A stretch of 64,000 nt of DNA from Desulfacinum infernum DSM 9756 (GTDB taxonomy: Bacteria; Desulfobacterota; Syntrophobacteria; Syntrophobacterales; DSM-9756), in contig NZ_FQVB01000003.1 of NCBI RefSeq assembly GCF_900129305.1, forward strand, positions 62,001 to 126,000, given 5' to 3'. The notes under the pieces are model-generated. The model worked only from the letters and a program-made list of their open reading frames with translations. It was not told the origin of the DNA and made no database searches. Below, piece after piece: positions 36,986 to 45,296 of this stretch. The stretch's first letter is position 1, and each line of letters starts with the position of its first letter. Position numbers and translations under genes: made by a program.

Positions 36986-37145
36986 CCTAAATTGGACGAT
37001 TCTTTCTCGTGGACAGGTCCTGAGGGGCGGGCGTAAAGCCCGCCTCTACAAAAAGCACGGACCCCTTGGGTAGGGGCGGGGTTTATCCCCGCCCGCTGAT
37101 CACGCGGTGTAAGCGACACCCGAAGAAAGAATCGCTCGCTTTAGG
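36986..37145. mobile_element. MITE-like element, copy 1 (upstream of mpl)
   Basis: 160 bp bounded by imperfect ~23-bp inverted ends: CCTAAATTGGACGATTCTTT on the left and, read inward from the right, CCTAAAGCGAGCGATTCTTT. Inside are GGGCGGGCGTAAAGCCCGCC and TAGGGGCGGGGTTTATCCCC with CGCCCGC. No coding capacity. A second right-end-like sequence (AAAGAATCATCCGAGTTAGG) follows directly at 37146-37165. It occupies most of the gap between the serine hydrolase and mpl. The copy at 60033-60193 is closely similar. Confidence 0.8.
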
Positions 37146-37188
37146 AAAGAATCATCCGAGTTAGGACAGATCCAAGGGGAGGTTCTAA

Positions 37189-38652
37189 TTGCCTGGAGAT
37201 ATGAAGAGCTCATCCGAACGCCTCTATCTGATGGGAATCGGCGGGATCGCCATGGGCACGCTGGCGGGGATGCTCAAGGACGGCGGATACCAGGTGACCG
37301 GGTCCGACACCAACCTCTATCCCCCCATGAGCACGTTTCTCCAACAGAAGGCGATTCCGGTCCTGCCCGGATATGATGCAGAAAACATTCGGCGCGCCCG
37401 ACCGGATACGGTGATTGTGGGAAACGTCATCCGAAGGGAGAATCCCGAGGCTCGGGAGGCGGCGGCGCTGGGAATTCCCATGATCTCCATGCCGCAGGCC
37501 CTGGAAAGATTCGTCTTGACCCGGCACAAGAGCCTTGTGGTGTCCGGCACGCACGGCAAGACCACTACAACCGGCCTCCTGGGCTTTATCCTGGAATCCG
37601 CCGGGCTCGATCCCTCCGTCTTCATCGGAGGATTCGTCAAGAACTGGGGCCGGAGCTACCGGCTCGGAAACGGTCGCTACATGGCCTTGGAAGGCGACGA
37701 GTACGACACGGCCTTCTTCGACAAGAACCCCAAGTTTCTGCACTATCGTCCCTGGGCGGTCATCATGACGAGCATCGAATTCGATCATGCCGACATCTAC
37801 AGGGATCTCGACCACATCAAGGAGTCCTTCCGACGATTGAGCCGCCTCATTCCCCCGGACGGTCTTCTGGTCGTCAATGGAGACGACGCCCACTGCCTGG
37901 AGGCGGCCGAAGAATGCAGAGCCAGGATCATCACCTACGGTCGGGGTTCCGGCTGTCACTGGCGGCTGGAGCGGATGGTCCACGAAGGGGGAAGGGCCCG
38001 CCTTCTGGTCAAGGATCCCTCCGGTGGGTCCCTTCAACTGGAATCTCCCCTTCCAGGAAGGCACAATGCTTCAAACACCTTGGCCGTTTTGGCCCTTTGC
38101 CGTGAGCTGGGGATCTCGGAGGCCGCATTCCAAGAGGGACTCCGGCGGTTTGAGGGCATGCGGCGCCGCCAGGACATCCTCTACCACGACGAATCCGTCA
38201 CGATCGTCGACGACTTCGCCCACCATCCCACGGCCGTTCAGGAAACCGTGCAGGCGATTCGGGAATTCTACCCGCACGGCAGACTGCTGGCCGTCTTCGA
38301 GCCCAGGACCAACACGAGCCGCAGGCGCTTCTTTCAGGAGACGTACACGAAAGTCTTTTCCGGAGCCGACTGGGTGGCGATCAAGGAACCCGCCGGCTTC
38401 CATTCCATACCTTCGGAGGAAAGGCTGGACACTCAGGCCCTTGTGCGAGGAATCGCCGCGCAGGGGATACCCGCCCATCTGTACAGGGAACACGACCCGG
38501 TGACGGCGGATCTCATGGCGAGAATCCAGCCGGGCGATACCGTTCTTCTCATGAGCAACGGCAACATGGACGGCCTGCCCCGGGAGTTGGCGGAAGCCTG
38601 CCGGAAAGCCTTCGGCCGCAAAGACCGCCGGAGCGGACTCCACGGAGGATGA
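37189..38652 (+). CDS. mpl: UDP-N-acetylmuramate:L-Ala-gamma-D-Glu-meso-DAP ligase
   Basis: Recycles cell-wall tripeptide by ligating it to UDP-MurNAc. It is a Mur ligase of 487 residues with N-terminal YLMGIGGIAMGTLAGMLKDG, ATP loop VVSGTHGKTTTTGLL, central FVKNWGRSYRLGNGRYMALE with EGDEYDTAFFDKNPKF (typical of Mpl rather than MurC), and FAHHPTAVQETVQAI with EPRTNTSRRRFFQ. Translation probably starts at the TTG at 37189 (GGGGAGG six bases upstream) or the ATG at 37201. Near ldcA, which makes its substrate. Confidence 0.95.
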   Translation: MPGDMKSSSERLYLMGIGGIAMGTLAGMLKDGGYQVTGSDTNLYPPMSTFLQQKAIPVLPGYDAENIRRARPDTVIVGNVIRRENPEAREAAALGIPMISMPQALERFVLTRHKSLVVSGTHGKTTTTGLLGFILESAGLDPSVFIGGFVKNWGRSYRLGNGRYMALEGDEYDTAFFDKNPKFLHYRPWAVIMTSIEFDHADIYRDLDHIKESFRRLSRLIPPDGLLVVNGDDAHCLEAAEECRARIITYGRGSGCHWRLERMVHEGGRARLLVKDPSGGSLQLESPLPGRHNASNTLAVLALCRELGISEAAFQEGLRRFEGMRRRQDILYHDESVTIVDDFAHHPTAVQETVQAIREFYPHGRLLAVFEPRTNTSRRRFFQETYTKVFSGADWVAIKEPAGFHSIPSEERLDTQALVRGIAAQGIPAHLYREHDPVTADLMARIQPGDTVLLMSNGNMDGLPRELAEACRKAFGRKDRRSGLHGG

Positions 38653-38657
38653 GCAAC

Positions 38658-39191
38658 ATGCCCCGGATTCTCCTCCACACATGCTGCGGTCCCTGCCTAC
38701 TCCACCCGTTGGACCGACTGCGGGAAGAAGGCTGGACGGTCCACGCCTATTTCTACAACCCCCACATCCAGCCCTACCAGGAACTGGAAAGGCGCCTGAA
38801 GGCATTGGAAGAAGCCGCCGAGGCAAAGGATGTGCCGGTGATTGTGCGAAAAGACTACGAGTTGGAAACGTTCCTCAGGCAGACGGCCTTTCGAGAGGGG
38901 AGTCGATGCCTCTATTGCTACTCCCGGCGGATCGAATCAGCGGCACGGCTGGCCAAGAAAAGCCGCTTCGACGCGTTCACCACCACGCTTCTCTACAGCA
39001 AGTTCCAGAAGCACGACCTGATCCGCTCTCTCGGACAGGAGGCGTCCAAAAGATGGGGGGTCCCCTTCCATTATGAGGACTTCCGGACCGGATGGCGCGA
39101 CGGCAAGGAACAGACGGCCCGACTCGGCATCTACCGCCAGCACTATTGCGGATGCATCTACAGTGAAAGGGAACGCTTCGCGCCCCGCTGA
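38658..39191 (+). CDS. queH: Epoxyqueuosine reductase QueH
   Basis: Last step of queuosine synthesis in the DUF208 (QueH) branch. The start at 38658 has GGAGG nine bases upstream; the ATG at 38649 overlaps the mpl stop but lies directly on the ribosome site. The 177 residues show HTCCGPC near the N terminus, SRCLYCYSRRI at 84-87 and YCGCIYS near the C terminus, Cys sets that bind a [4Fe-4S] cluster and a second metal in this family. TTLLYSKFQKHDLIR is also conserved. Confidence 0.94.
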   Translation: MPRILLHTCCGPCLLHPLDRLREEGWTVHAYFYNPHIQPYQELERRLKALEEAAEAKDVPVIVRKDYELETFLRQTAFREGSRCLYCYSRRIESAARLAKKSRFDAFTTTLLYSKFQKHDLIRSLGQEASKRWGVPFHYEDFRTGWRDGKEQTARLGIYRQHYCGCIYSERERFAPR

Positions 39192-39204
39192 AAAGGGCCC
39201 GCAA

Positions 39205-39492
39205 TCAGGCGTAGGCGTAGACCGAAACCTTGGCGGGGGCTCTCAGAAGAGTATCGATCTCCTCCTGCAGGGCCTGCCGTTCGGGATTGTTTTCCCAGGC
39301 CTTCCAGTCATCCAGACTGTTCCAGGTGCTGATGACCAGGAACCGCTGGGGATCTCCCACGGCGCGGAGGGTCTCGCCGGAGATGTAGCCGCCCGCCTGC
39401 ATGGCCTTGGCACGCAACTGGAGGAGCTTGTGCTGCAGCTGAAGCTCCTTGTCGGGGTCCACGATCCTTTCGATCAGCACTCGGACTGCCAT
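39205..39492 (-). CDS. Antibiotic biosynthesis monooxygenase (ABM) domain protein
   Basis: A 95-residue dimeric ferredoxin-like barrel domain: VRVLIERIVDPDKELQLQHK, GGYISGETLRAVGDPQRFLV, and STWNSLDDWKAWENNPERQA. Such stand-alone domains include quinol monooxygenases and heme-degrading enzymes; many have no known activity. GGGGGCGG precedes the ATG. It is convergent with queH. Confidence 0.85.
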   Translation of the reverse strand: MAVRVLIERIVDPDKELQLQHKLLQLRAKAMQAGGYISGETLRAVGDPQRFLVISTWNSLDDWKAWENNPERQALQEEIDTLLRAPAKVSVYAYA

Positions 39493-39592
39493 GACCGCCC
39501 CCTTTCTGCAGGTCTTGCCGCGGTAGGATGATAGGTACGGGTTTGCTTTTTCATATCATGCACAATGGCGAGCGACAACGGGGCTGAGCCGG

Positions 39593-40339
39593 ATGGAAGA
39601 GATGGCGGGCGGAAACGCCAAGGTGCGTGTGATCCAGACCTACAGGCGGCTGTATCGGGCCGGGGCCTCCCCCTCGCTCCCCGTTTTGGGTGGAAGAGCC
39701 ATGGCCCGATCCCTGGGATACCCGGAGGACGTGCTCCGGGCAGTGGACGACGCGCTCTGGAACCGGTTCTTTCCGTGCGGAAACCCGCTCCCGTACCTGG
39801 ACGTCCGCCCCGGCCAGCGCATTCTCAATCTGGGATCGGGCGTCGGCTTGGATGCCTTCTTCGTGCGTCAGACACTCTCCTCCGCCGCGACGGTGGTCAA
39901 TCTGGACATTGCCTACGAGGCTCTGGCCGCCGGTTTACGGGCGTTCGGGAACCAGCCCGGGGAAGCCGGAGGCGTCCACTGGGTCCAGGCGGATGGGGAG
40001 ATCCTTCCCTTCACCGAAAAGTGCTTCCATTGGGTCGTTTTAAACGGTGTCTTCAACGTCTTCCCCGAAAAGGACCGGATCGTCCGGGAATTGGCACGGG
40101 TTGCCGCCCCCTGCGGCCGGCTGGTGGTGGCGGATCTGGTCCGCAACGGCCCGCTGCCCGACGAGTGTCGGAACGAACCGGAGGGATGGGTGTGGTGCCT
40201 CAACGGGTCGGAAACGTGCGAGGAGATTGCTCGGCTGATGGAAGGCGCCGGCTTTCTGGATGTGCGATTTCACGAGTGGATCTGCCAAGCCGAGCCCTTC
40301 TGGCGTTGCGTCTTTACCGCCCGAAAGAGCCCGGCATGA
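39593..40339 (+). CDS. SAM-dependent class I methyltransferase
   Basis: 248-residue cytosolic methyltransferase. The SAM motif is LNLGSGVGLDAFFV, with acidic residue in VVNLDIAYEAL, QADGEILPF as motif II, and LVVADLVRNGPLPDE. PCGNPLPYLDVRPGQRILNL resembles the CGNP lead-in of arsenite methyltransferases, but the extra ArsM cysteines are not evident, so I leave the substrate open. Its stop lies 9 bases from the end of the convergent delta subunit gene. Confidence 0.85.
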   Translation: MEEMAGGNAKVRVIQTYRRLYRAGASPSLPVLGGRAMARSLGYPEDVLRAVDDALWNRFFPCGNPLPYLDVRPGQRILNLGSGVGLDAFFVRQTLSSAATVVNLDIAYEALAAGLRAFGNQPGEAGGVHWVQADGEILPFTEKCFHWVVLNGVFNVFPEKDRIVRELARVAAPCGRLVVADLVRNGPLPDECRNEPEGWVWCLNGSETCEEIARLMEGAGFLDVRFHEWICQAEPFWRCVFTARKSPA

Positions 40340-40348
40340 TGGAAGTAT

Positions 40349-40648
40349 CTATTCGTCGTCCCCCTTTTCATCCACCATCCTGATGGCCTTGGTGGGGCAT
40401 TCTTCGGCGCAGATGCCGCATCCCTTGCAATACTCGTAATCGATCTCCACCGGGATGGCCCGGCTCACCACTCCCTCGGGGCAATAGAGCCAGCAAAGAA
40501 AGCACGAGGGCCGCTTGTTTCTCGTGGGGGTGCACTTTTCCGGGTCGATGACGGGACGCTCGGATCGCCAGTCCCCGGTCCGCCCTCCTTCTCCCACACA
40601 GGCCCGGGAATGGGCAAACGTGAATGGATCTTTCCTCGGTTCGCTCAT
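40349..40648 (-). CDS. 2-oxoacid:ferredoxin oxidoreductase delta-type subunit
   Basis: A 99-residue two-cluster ferredoxin subunit. The C-terminal motif CKGCGICAEECPTKAIRMV is canonical. The first motif has an expanded lead-in, CTPTRNKRPSCFLCWLYCPEG, where the usual CxxCxxC is stretched by eight residues between the first two cysteines. Delta subunits carry electrons from the thiamine/Fe-S core to ferredoxin. The ATG at 40648 has AAGGAG ten bases upstream. It follows the gamma subunit by 45 bases. No alpha or beta gene is adjacent. Confidence 0.86.
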   Translation of the reverse strand: MSEPRKDPFTFAHSRACVGEGGRTGDWRSERPVIDPEKCTPTRNKRPSCFLCWLYCPEGVVSRAIPVEIDYEYCKGCGICAEECPTKAIRMVDEKGDDE

Positions 40649-40693
40649 GCGCACTCTTCTCCTTCCATCAGAAGGCCTGGGCCGCAGGCCTCA

Positions 40694-41287
40694 TCACGCG
40701 CACTGCAGGGTGCATTCACCGGCCAGAGTGGTCCGCTCAAAGGCGAGCCGGGCCCCCTTCCGGTTCTTTTCCAGGGCTTCTCCCTGGAAATGGTTGGCCA
40801 GGGCCTTGTCCAAGCTCTCCAAACTCACCAAGGACGTGGCACGGGCAAAACCGCCCAGAATGGCCGTATTGGAAAGGACCGTGCCGGCGATGATAAGCCC
40901 CGCCTCCTTGGCACAGCGCGTGGCGTCCGTCGTCGCCACGGCGAACCTTTCCGAGATGGGGAAGTGCTCGGGGGAGAGGCGCGAGTTGATCAGCACCAGG
41001 CCGTCCGGGGCCAGACCGGCGGTCACATCCACCGTTTCCAGCAGCGTCTCATCCAGAACCACCACCATATCCGGCTCCACCACCAGCGAGTAGGTGCGGA
41101 TAGGGCGCCAGGAAAACCGGTTGGTGGCGATCACCGGGGCACCTCTTCGCTCGGCGCCGAAAAAGGGAGCCGCCGTGACCCCACGATAGCCCTCCTCGAA
41201 GGCTGCTTCCGACAAAATCATGGCGGCCGTCACCGCCCCCTGTCCTCCGCGCCCGTGCCATCTGACCTGAAGGTATTTTCTTTTCAT
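40694..41287 (-). CDS. 2-oxoacid:ferredoxin oxidoreductase gamma subunit
   Basis: Gamma-domain protein of the pyruvate/2-oxoisovalerate/indolepyruvate:ferredoxin oxidoreductase family, 197 residues from the ATG at 41287. It has VRWHGRGGQGAVTAAMIL, GVTAAPFFGAERRGAPVIAT, VEPDMVVVLDETLLETVDV, and NTAILGGFARAT. The longer frame to 41575 is unsupported. The pair gamma-delta stands alone, so it must assemble with subunits coded elsewhere or act as an electron-transfer module. Confidence 0.92.
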   Translation of the reverse strand: MKRKYLQVRWHGRGGQGAVTAAMILSEAAFEEGYRGVTAAPFFGAERRGAPVIATNRFSWRPIRTYSLVVEPDMVVVLDETLLETVDVTAGLAPDGLVLINSRLSPEHFPISERFAVATTDATRCAKEAGLIIAGTVLSNTAILGGFARATSLVSLESLDKALANHFQGEALEKNRKGARLAFERTTLAGECTLQCA

Positions 41288-41470
41288 GGGAATCGGCCTG
41301 CTCCTCGTCGCTGGAAAGCGTTCAGGGGTTTGTGGAAGAGTTGATTCTTTATCCTTTTTACCCGCGCACGTCAACGATTCCCGAGCGCCTTGCCGGCAGC
41401 CGTCAAAAACATGGCTCCCCCGGGCCGAGCGTGCGACCGTTGAGATCCGGGTGGATCGTCCGCAACAGAC

Positions 41471-41500
41471 TTGCGAAGGAACCGTTTTATTGGTTATGAG
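41471..41500 (+). promoter_or_regulatory. Weak promoter candidate for the 41539 gene
   Basis: TTGCGA (41471-41476) and TATGAG (41495-41500), 18 bases apart, about 38 bases before the start codon. Confidence 0.3.
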
Positions 41501-41538
41501 GGTTCTTCCCAAACCCACGAGGAGGAGAGAAGCGAAAG

Positions 41539-41934
41539 ATGAATGGTGAACGAGCACTTCTGGAATCCAGAACACTCCCCACGGGGCTTGTTGTTCACCT
41601 GTTCGACAGGTCCAAAAGAATCGCCGGCGACCGTTGGTACGTGCAGCTGCTGGTGGAGATTCCCATCCCCCTGGACGACTCCCTGTTGGACAAACTGGGG
41701 ACCGATAAAGAGCTGCTGGAAGCCTTCCGCCGCGAAGCAGGCAACCCTTTCGTTTACCGATACAAGAAGGAGAGAAACTTCATCGACGCGGGGGAAAAAG
41801 ACGCCGCCCTGGAGCAGCTCAAGGAAGAATTCCTGAAGACCAATTGGAACTACCTGGCCCACCCACGGTTCGCCGAATTGACGGTGAAGAAGTCCTTTCG
41901 GGAATGGGAGGAACGTCGGCGCTGGTACAGGTAA
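41539..41934 (+). CDS. Conserved hypothetical protein
   Basis: 131-residue cytosolic protein of unrecognised family, Glu/Lys/Arg-rich, with no cysteine-metal motif, signal or membrane segment. Segments likely to be structured are GDRWYVQLLVEIPIPLDDSL, FVYRYKKERNFI, and NWNYLAHPRFAELTVKKSF. It has a strong GAGGAGAG ribosome site and a candidate promoter, and it stands alone between minus-strand genes. Coding is supported by the ribosome site and by codon use like that of its neighbours. Confidence 0.75.
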   Translation: MNGERALLESRTLPTGLVVHLFDRSKRIAGDRWYVQLLVEIPIPLDDSLLDKLGTDKELLEAFRREAGNPFVYRYKKERNFIDAGEKDAALEQLKEEFLKTNWNYLAHPRFAELTVKKSFREWEERRRWYR

Positions 41935-41987
41935 AGCACGGCGGCCCATGGGGCGAACGGCCAGGGAAAAGAAGCGATACCGGCGCA

Positions 41988-42704
41988 TCAGGGGCGGACG
42001 GTGACCGGCGTCCCCACATCCGCCATAGTGTAGAGCTCGTTCATGTCGCTGTTGTACAGGGCGATGCAGCCGTCCGTCCAGTCGCCGTGCGCCCCGCCGC
42101 CGTGGATGAAGATTTCTCCTCCCAAGGGCGTATCCCAGGGCGGCTGGACCTTCCTTTCCAGGGCCAGTATGATGTCGCGGTACTGGACGGGTGACAACAG
42201 CCCGGCCATGAATGCCTGCTCCGCATGCTTCTTCGTGGGGTAGGAAAGGGCCAGGGACTTGTAGAACTTGCTTCGCGGGTTCTTGACGCAGATATAGAAG
42301 GTTCCTTCCGGCGTCCGGCCGTCACCTTCCCCCATCTTGTCCCCCTTGGGGTTCTTGCCCAGTCCGATGGGATAATTGCGGACCAGAACGCCCCGATCCA
42401 TGACGTAGAGGCGCCTCTTGTCTTTGTAGACAAAGACTTCCGGGTTCAGAATCTCTTCGGTGGGCCTCAGGTAATCGATGCGGACCGGTTTCAATTCGTC
42501 GAACCGGAGCCTCGCGACCTCGTTAGCGGAACTCTCCCGGCTTCCCTCGTGTTTGGAGATCCCGCCTCCTGAGCCGGGACCCTGCACGGTACAGGCACCG
42601 GACAGCAACAGGCCGAGAAGGAATGCGGCTGCCACAAGCCGTCTCGGAAGATGCAACGCGATGGCCTGAGACCTCGGTAATGTACCCTTTATACGACCTT
42701 TCAT
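41988..42704 (-). CDS. L,D-transpeptidase (YkuD family) lipoprotein
   Basis: Periplasmic peptidoglycan cross-linking or lipoprotein-attaching enzyme. The 238-residue precursor has a signal ending in lipobox LSGAC (Cys 38), a Ser/Gly-rich linker, and a YkuD domain with KDKRRLYVMDRGVLVRNYPI, GDGRTPEGTFYI, and the catalytic stretch IHGGGAHGDWTDGCIAL, with His near 201 and Cys near 213. L,D-transpeptidases with this extended loop (also seen in YafK-like and ErfK-like proteins) act in the periplasm. It lies next to pilQ on the same strand. Confidence 0.92.
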   Translation of the reverse strand: MKGRIKGTLPRSQAIALHLPRRLVAAAFLLGLLLSGACTVQGPGSGGGISKHEGSRESSANEVARLRFDELKPVRIDYLRPTEEILNPEVFVYKDKRRLYVMDRGVLVRNYPIGLGKNPKGDKMGEGDGRTPEGTFYICVKNPRSKFYKSLALSYPTKKHAEQAFMAGLLSPVQYRDIILALERKVQPPWDTPLGGEIFIHGGGAHGDWTDGCIALYNSDMNELYTMADVGTPVTVRP

Positions 42705-42736
42705 CGGGATCTACCCCATGGATTGAATCGCACGAT

Positions 42737-44605
42737 CTATAGTTCTGCCCCCGTCCGCTGATCGGAGAGGTCCACGATTTTCGGGTTTATGAAGATCAGC
42801 AACTCACTTTTGTCTTTGCGCACCGACTCGGATTTAAAAAGGGAACCCAGGATCGGAATCCGATGGACACCAGGAGTTCGGCTCTCATCACGGGAATCCT
42901 CTTCCTTGATGATCCCGCCGATCACCACAGTGGCCCCGTCGTCCACGAGCAATTCCGTGTCGATCTTCCTCGTGTCGATGGCCGGTTCTCCGGAACCGCC
43001 CGTTATGGACGTGTTGGGGCTGTCCTGCTTGGCCTGCAGTTGCAGCCGCACGCGACCGTCGGGCGTGATATGCGGTGTGACCTGCAGCTCCAAGGTCGCA
43101 TCCTTGAAAGACACGGACGTATTACCCTCGCCCGTCTTCTCTTGGTACGGGATCTGAGTTCCCTGGGAGATCGTGGCCTTCACGTGATTCATCGTGAGGA
43201 CCCTCGGCGCCGCGATCACCTTGCCCTGCCCTGCCGTCTCCGCGGCACTCAACCGAAGGTCCAGGTTCCACAATGTACTGCCCACCAGCCGCCCGATGGT
43301 CATGGAGGCGGACGAGGTGGCGGTGACGGGGTGATTGACGGCAAAATCGGTCGACACGGAATGATCCGTGGTTTTCGTCAAGGAAAAGCCCCAGTCTATC
43401 CCCAGGTCCTTGGAAACATTGCTGTTGATTTGCACAATCCGTGCCTCGATGAGAACCTGCCGGGTCGGACGGTCGAGACGCTCCAGGATGCCGCTCGCCT
43501 CGGCGATCCGTGCCGGATAGTCCGTATAGAGGATCAGGTTCGTGCGCTGATCCACACTGACCTTGCCGTCCTCGCTCTTGATCTCCCCGATCTTGGCGGC
43601 GATGGATTCCGGATCGGCGTAGTTGACCTGCAGGTAAACCGTCTGCAATTCCCCCAGATCCTTCTGCGCCCGAAGGAGCTCCTGCTGGGCTTTGATGCGC
43701 TCCTCGCGTTCCTTCCACTCCTCCTTCAACTTTTCCTGGCGGGCGATGCGGATGACGCCGCCGATCTCCTCTTTGCCCAACCGGTTCATCATCAGGACCA
43801 TATCCAACACCTGGTCCCAGGGCACGTTTTCCACCTTGATCGTCACCTTTCCCGACACGTCGGGTTCCAGGACGATGTTCATGCCGCTGATATCGGCCAA
43901 CAAGCGCAGGACGTTTTGAATGTCCGCATTCTGCAGATCAAGGCTGATGGGTTTCCCCCGGTAGTGGCGCTTGTATCCCATCACACCGTCGTCGGGCGGG
44001 GCGGGGCGGGCGTTGAGCATGTTCCGGGAAGGACGGCCGGCAGTTTCCGGCCAACCCTGTGCGGACCCCGATCGTGGCCCCGCAAGACTCACGCGGGGCG
44101 TGGACATGGCGGAGGGCGCCGCCGGGAAGACGTTCACCACCAGATCCTTTCCGACGGCGTGGGCTTCCAACCGGCCGACGGGATCCAGCAGGCGTCCCGT
44201 CAGGGTGAACGTCCCGGCGGGGGCCGAGGTCGCTTTGACCGCTATCAGTTTCCTGGATGCCGTGGGGATGGAACCGCCTCCCAGCCTGGTCTCCACACCG
44301 TCCAGGACCACCACAAACTCATGGGTGCCGCGGCGCATCACCCGGTGGCTCGCGGCGGGTCGATCCATAAGGATCTTCACCTCGGTCCGGTCATCACGAT
44401 CGTAGGCCTGCACTCCGAAAACCTTGGCTTGCCCGGTTTCGACGTTCATCTTGGCCATGGCCCCGGACGTCGGGCCGGCCGCCGGGGCTTCGGGCCCCTT
44501 GGCCTGCTGCTGCGGTGTGACACAGCCGACCATCACCACGGCAGCGGCCACGATCCAGATGAGTGTGCGAAATGAGCCCATGAAAAAACTCTTTTTCGTC
44601 TTCAT
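42737..44605 (-). CDS. pilQ: Type IV pilus secretin PilQ
   Basis: Outer-membrane secretin through which the type IV pilus passes. The start is the ATG at 44605 with AGGAAG upstream (622 residues); upstream frame is shadow sequence. A signal ends in MVGC, so it may be a lipoprotein. An AMIN domain (about 55-150, TEVKILMDRPAASHRV) is followed by the secretin N-domains (ISLDLQNADIQNVLRLLADI, QTVYLQVNYADPESIAAKIG) and the secretin core (QVLIEARIVQINSNVSKDLG, VIAAPRVLTMNHVKA, DGATVVIGGIIKEE, RIPILGSLFKSE). pilP, which normally precedes it, is absent. Confidence 0.94.
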   Translation of the reverse strand: MKTKKSFFMGSFRTLIWIVAAAVVMVGCVTPQQQAKGPEAPAAGPTSGAMAKMNVETGQAKVFGVQAYDRDDRTEVKILMDRPAASHRVMRRGTHEFVVVLDGVETRLGGGSIPTASRKLIAVKATSAPAGTFTLTGRLLDPVGRLEAHAVGKDLVVNVFPAAPSAMSTPRVSLAGPRSGSAQGWPETAGRPSRNMLNARPAPPDDGVMGYKRHYRGKPISLDLQNADIQNVLRLLADISGMNIVLEPDVSGKVTIKVENVPWDQVLDMVLMMNRLGKEEIGGVIRIARQEKLKEEWKEREERIKAQQELLRAQKDLGELQTVYLQVNYADPESIAAKIGEIKSEDGKVSVDQRTNLILYTDYPARIAEASGILERLDRPTRQVLIEARIVQINSNVSKDLGIDWGFSLTKTTDHSVSTDFAVNHPVTATSSASMTIGRLVGSTLWNLDLRLSAAETAGQGKVIAAPRVLTMNHVKATISQGTQIPYQEKTGEGNTSVSFKDATLELQVTPHITPDGRVRLQLQAKQDSPNTSITGGSGEPAIDTRKIDTELLVDDGATVVIGGIIKEEDSRDESRTPGVHRIPILGSLFKSESVRKDKSELLIFINPKIVDLSDQRTGAEL

Positions 44606-44666
44606 ATGCTTCCTGCCTGTCTCGTGAGTTCGCCAAGGCATCCCCAGGCCTTTCCAAACCAAGCCA

Positions 44667-45281
44667 CTATTTCTTCCCCCCGGCCGCAGCGGGGCTTCTT
44701 TCGTGTTCTTCCAGAAAGCGGAACGTCTGGAGGTTGCAACTGACCTGAAGCGATGAATCGTTTCTTCTTTTGAGCGACAACGCTTCCACCCGGATGATGC
44801 GATCCAGGCGGCTGATCTTGTCCAGGAACGTCCCCAGTTGGTGGAAGGAGCCCACCATATCCAGGCGCACCGGGATGGTGGCATGAAACTCATGCTTTTG
44901 CTCTCCCTGAGGCTGGAACAGGAGATTTTCCAGCCCTTCCTGAGCGCCGATGCCGGAGACGGTTTCCAGGAGTTCCGGGATCTCCCTTTGATCCGGTAGA
45001 AAGGCCATCAACACCCTAAACTCTTCTTCGGACTTGGCCAGCTCCTGCATGAGTGTCTCATACTGCGCCGCGTATTTCTTGAGGTCCGCCAAACGCTTCT
45101 CCTGGGACTGAACGCTGGATCGAAGCCGGCGGATCTCTTTTTCCTGGGGCTTGTACTTGAGAAAATAAAAGGCGCCCCCCAAGAGCAGGATCGTCAGCAG
45201 GAAAACCAAGGCTTTCTGCAGACTCGGAAGGGCATCGACTCGTTCTTCAATGCTTTGCATGGAAGGGAGATTCAGTCTCAT
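44667..45281 (-). CDS. pilO: Type IV pilus inner-membrane protein PilO
   Basis: Inner-membrane alignment subunit that dimerises with PilN. One transmembrane helix (about residues 28-45, LVFLLTILLLGGAFYFLK) follows a short cytosolic tail. It continues as a coiled coil (KEIRRLRSSVQSQEKRLADL) and a ferredoxin-like periplasmic domain. ATG at 45281 with GGAG six bases upstream; a GTG at 45284 is adjacent. Only 61 bases separate it from pilQ. Confidence 0.93.
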   Translation of the reverse strand: MRLNLPSMQSIEERVDALPSLQKALVFLLTILLLGGAFYFLKYKPQEKEIRRLRSSVQSQEKRLADLKKYAAQYETLMQELAKSEEEFRVLMAFLPDQREIPELLETVSGIGAQEGLENLLFQPQGEQKHEFHATIPVRLDMVGSFHQLGTFLDKISRLDRIIRVEALSLKRRNDSSLQVSCNLQTFRFLEEHERSPAAAGGKK

Positions 45282-45296
45282 CACCGACTCCGGACT

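Noticed and set aside
42863-44575. 570-codon plus-strand frame over pilQ
   Set aside because: Antisense shadow of the secretin gene with His-rich low-information sequence.
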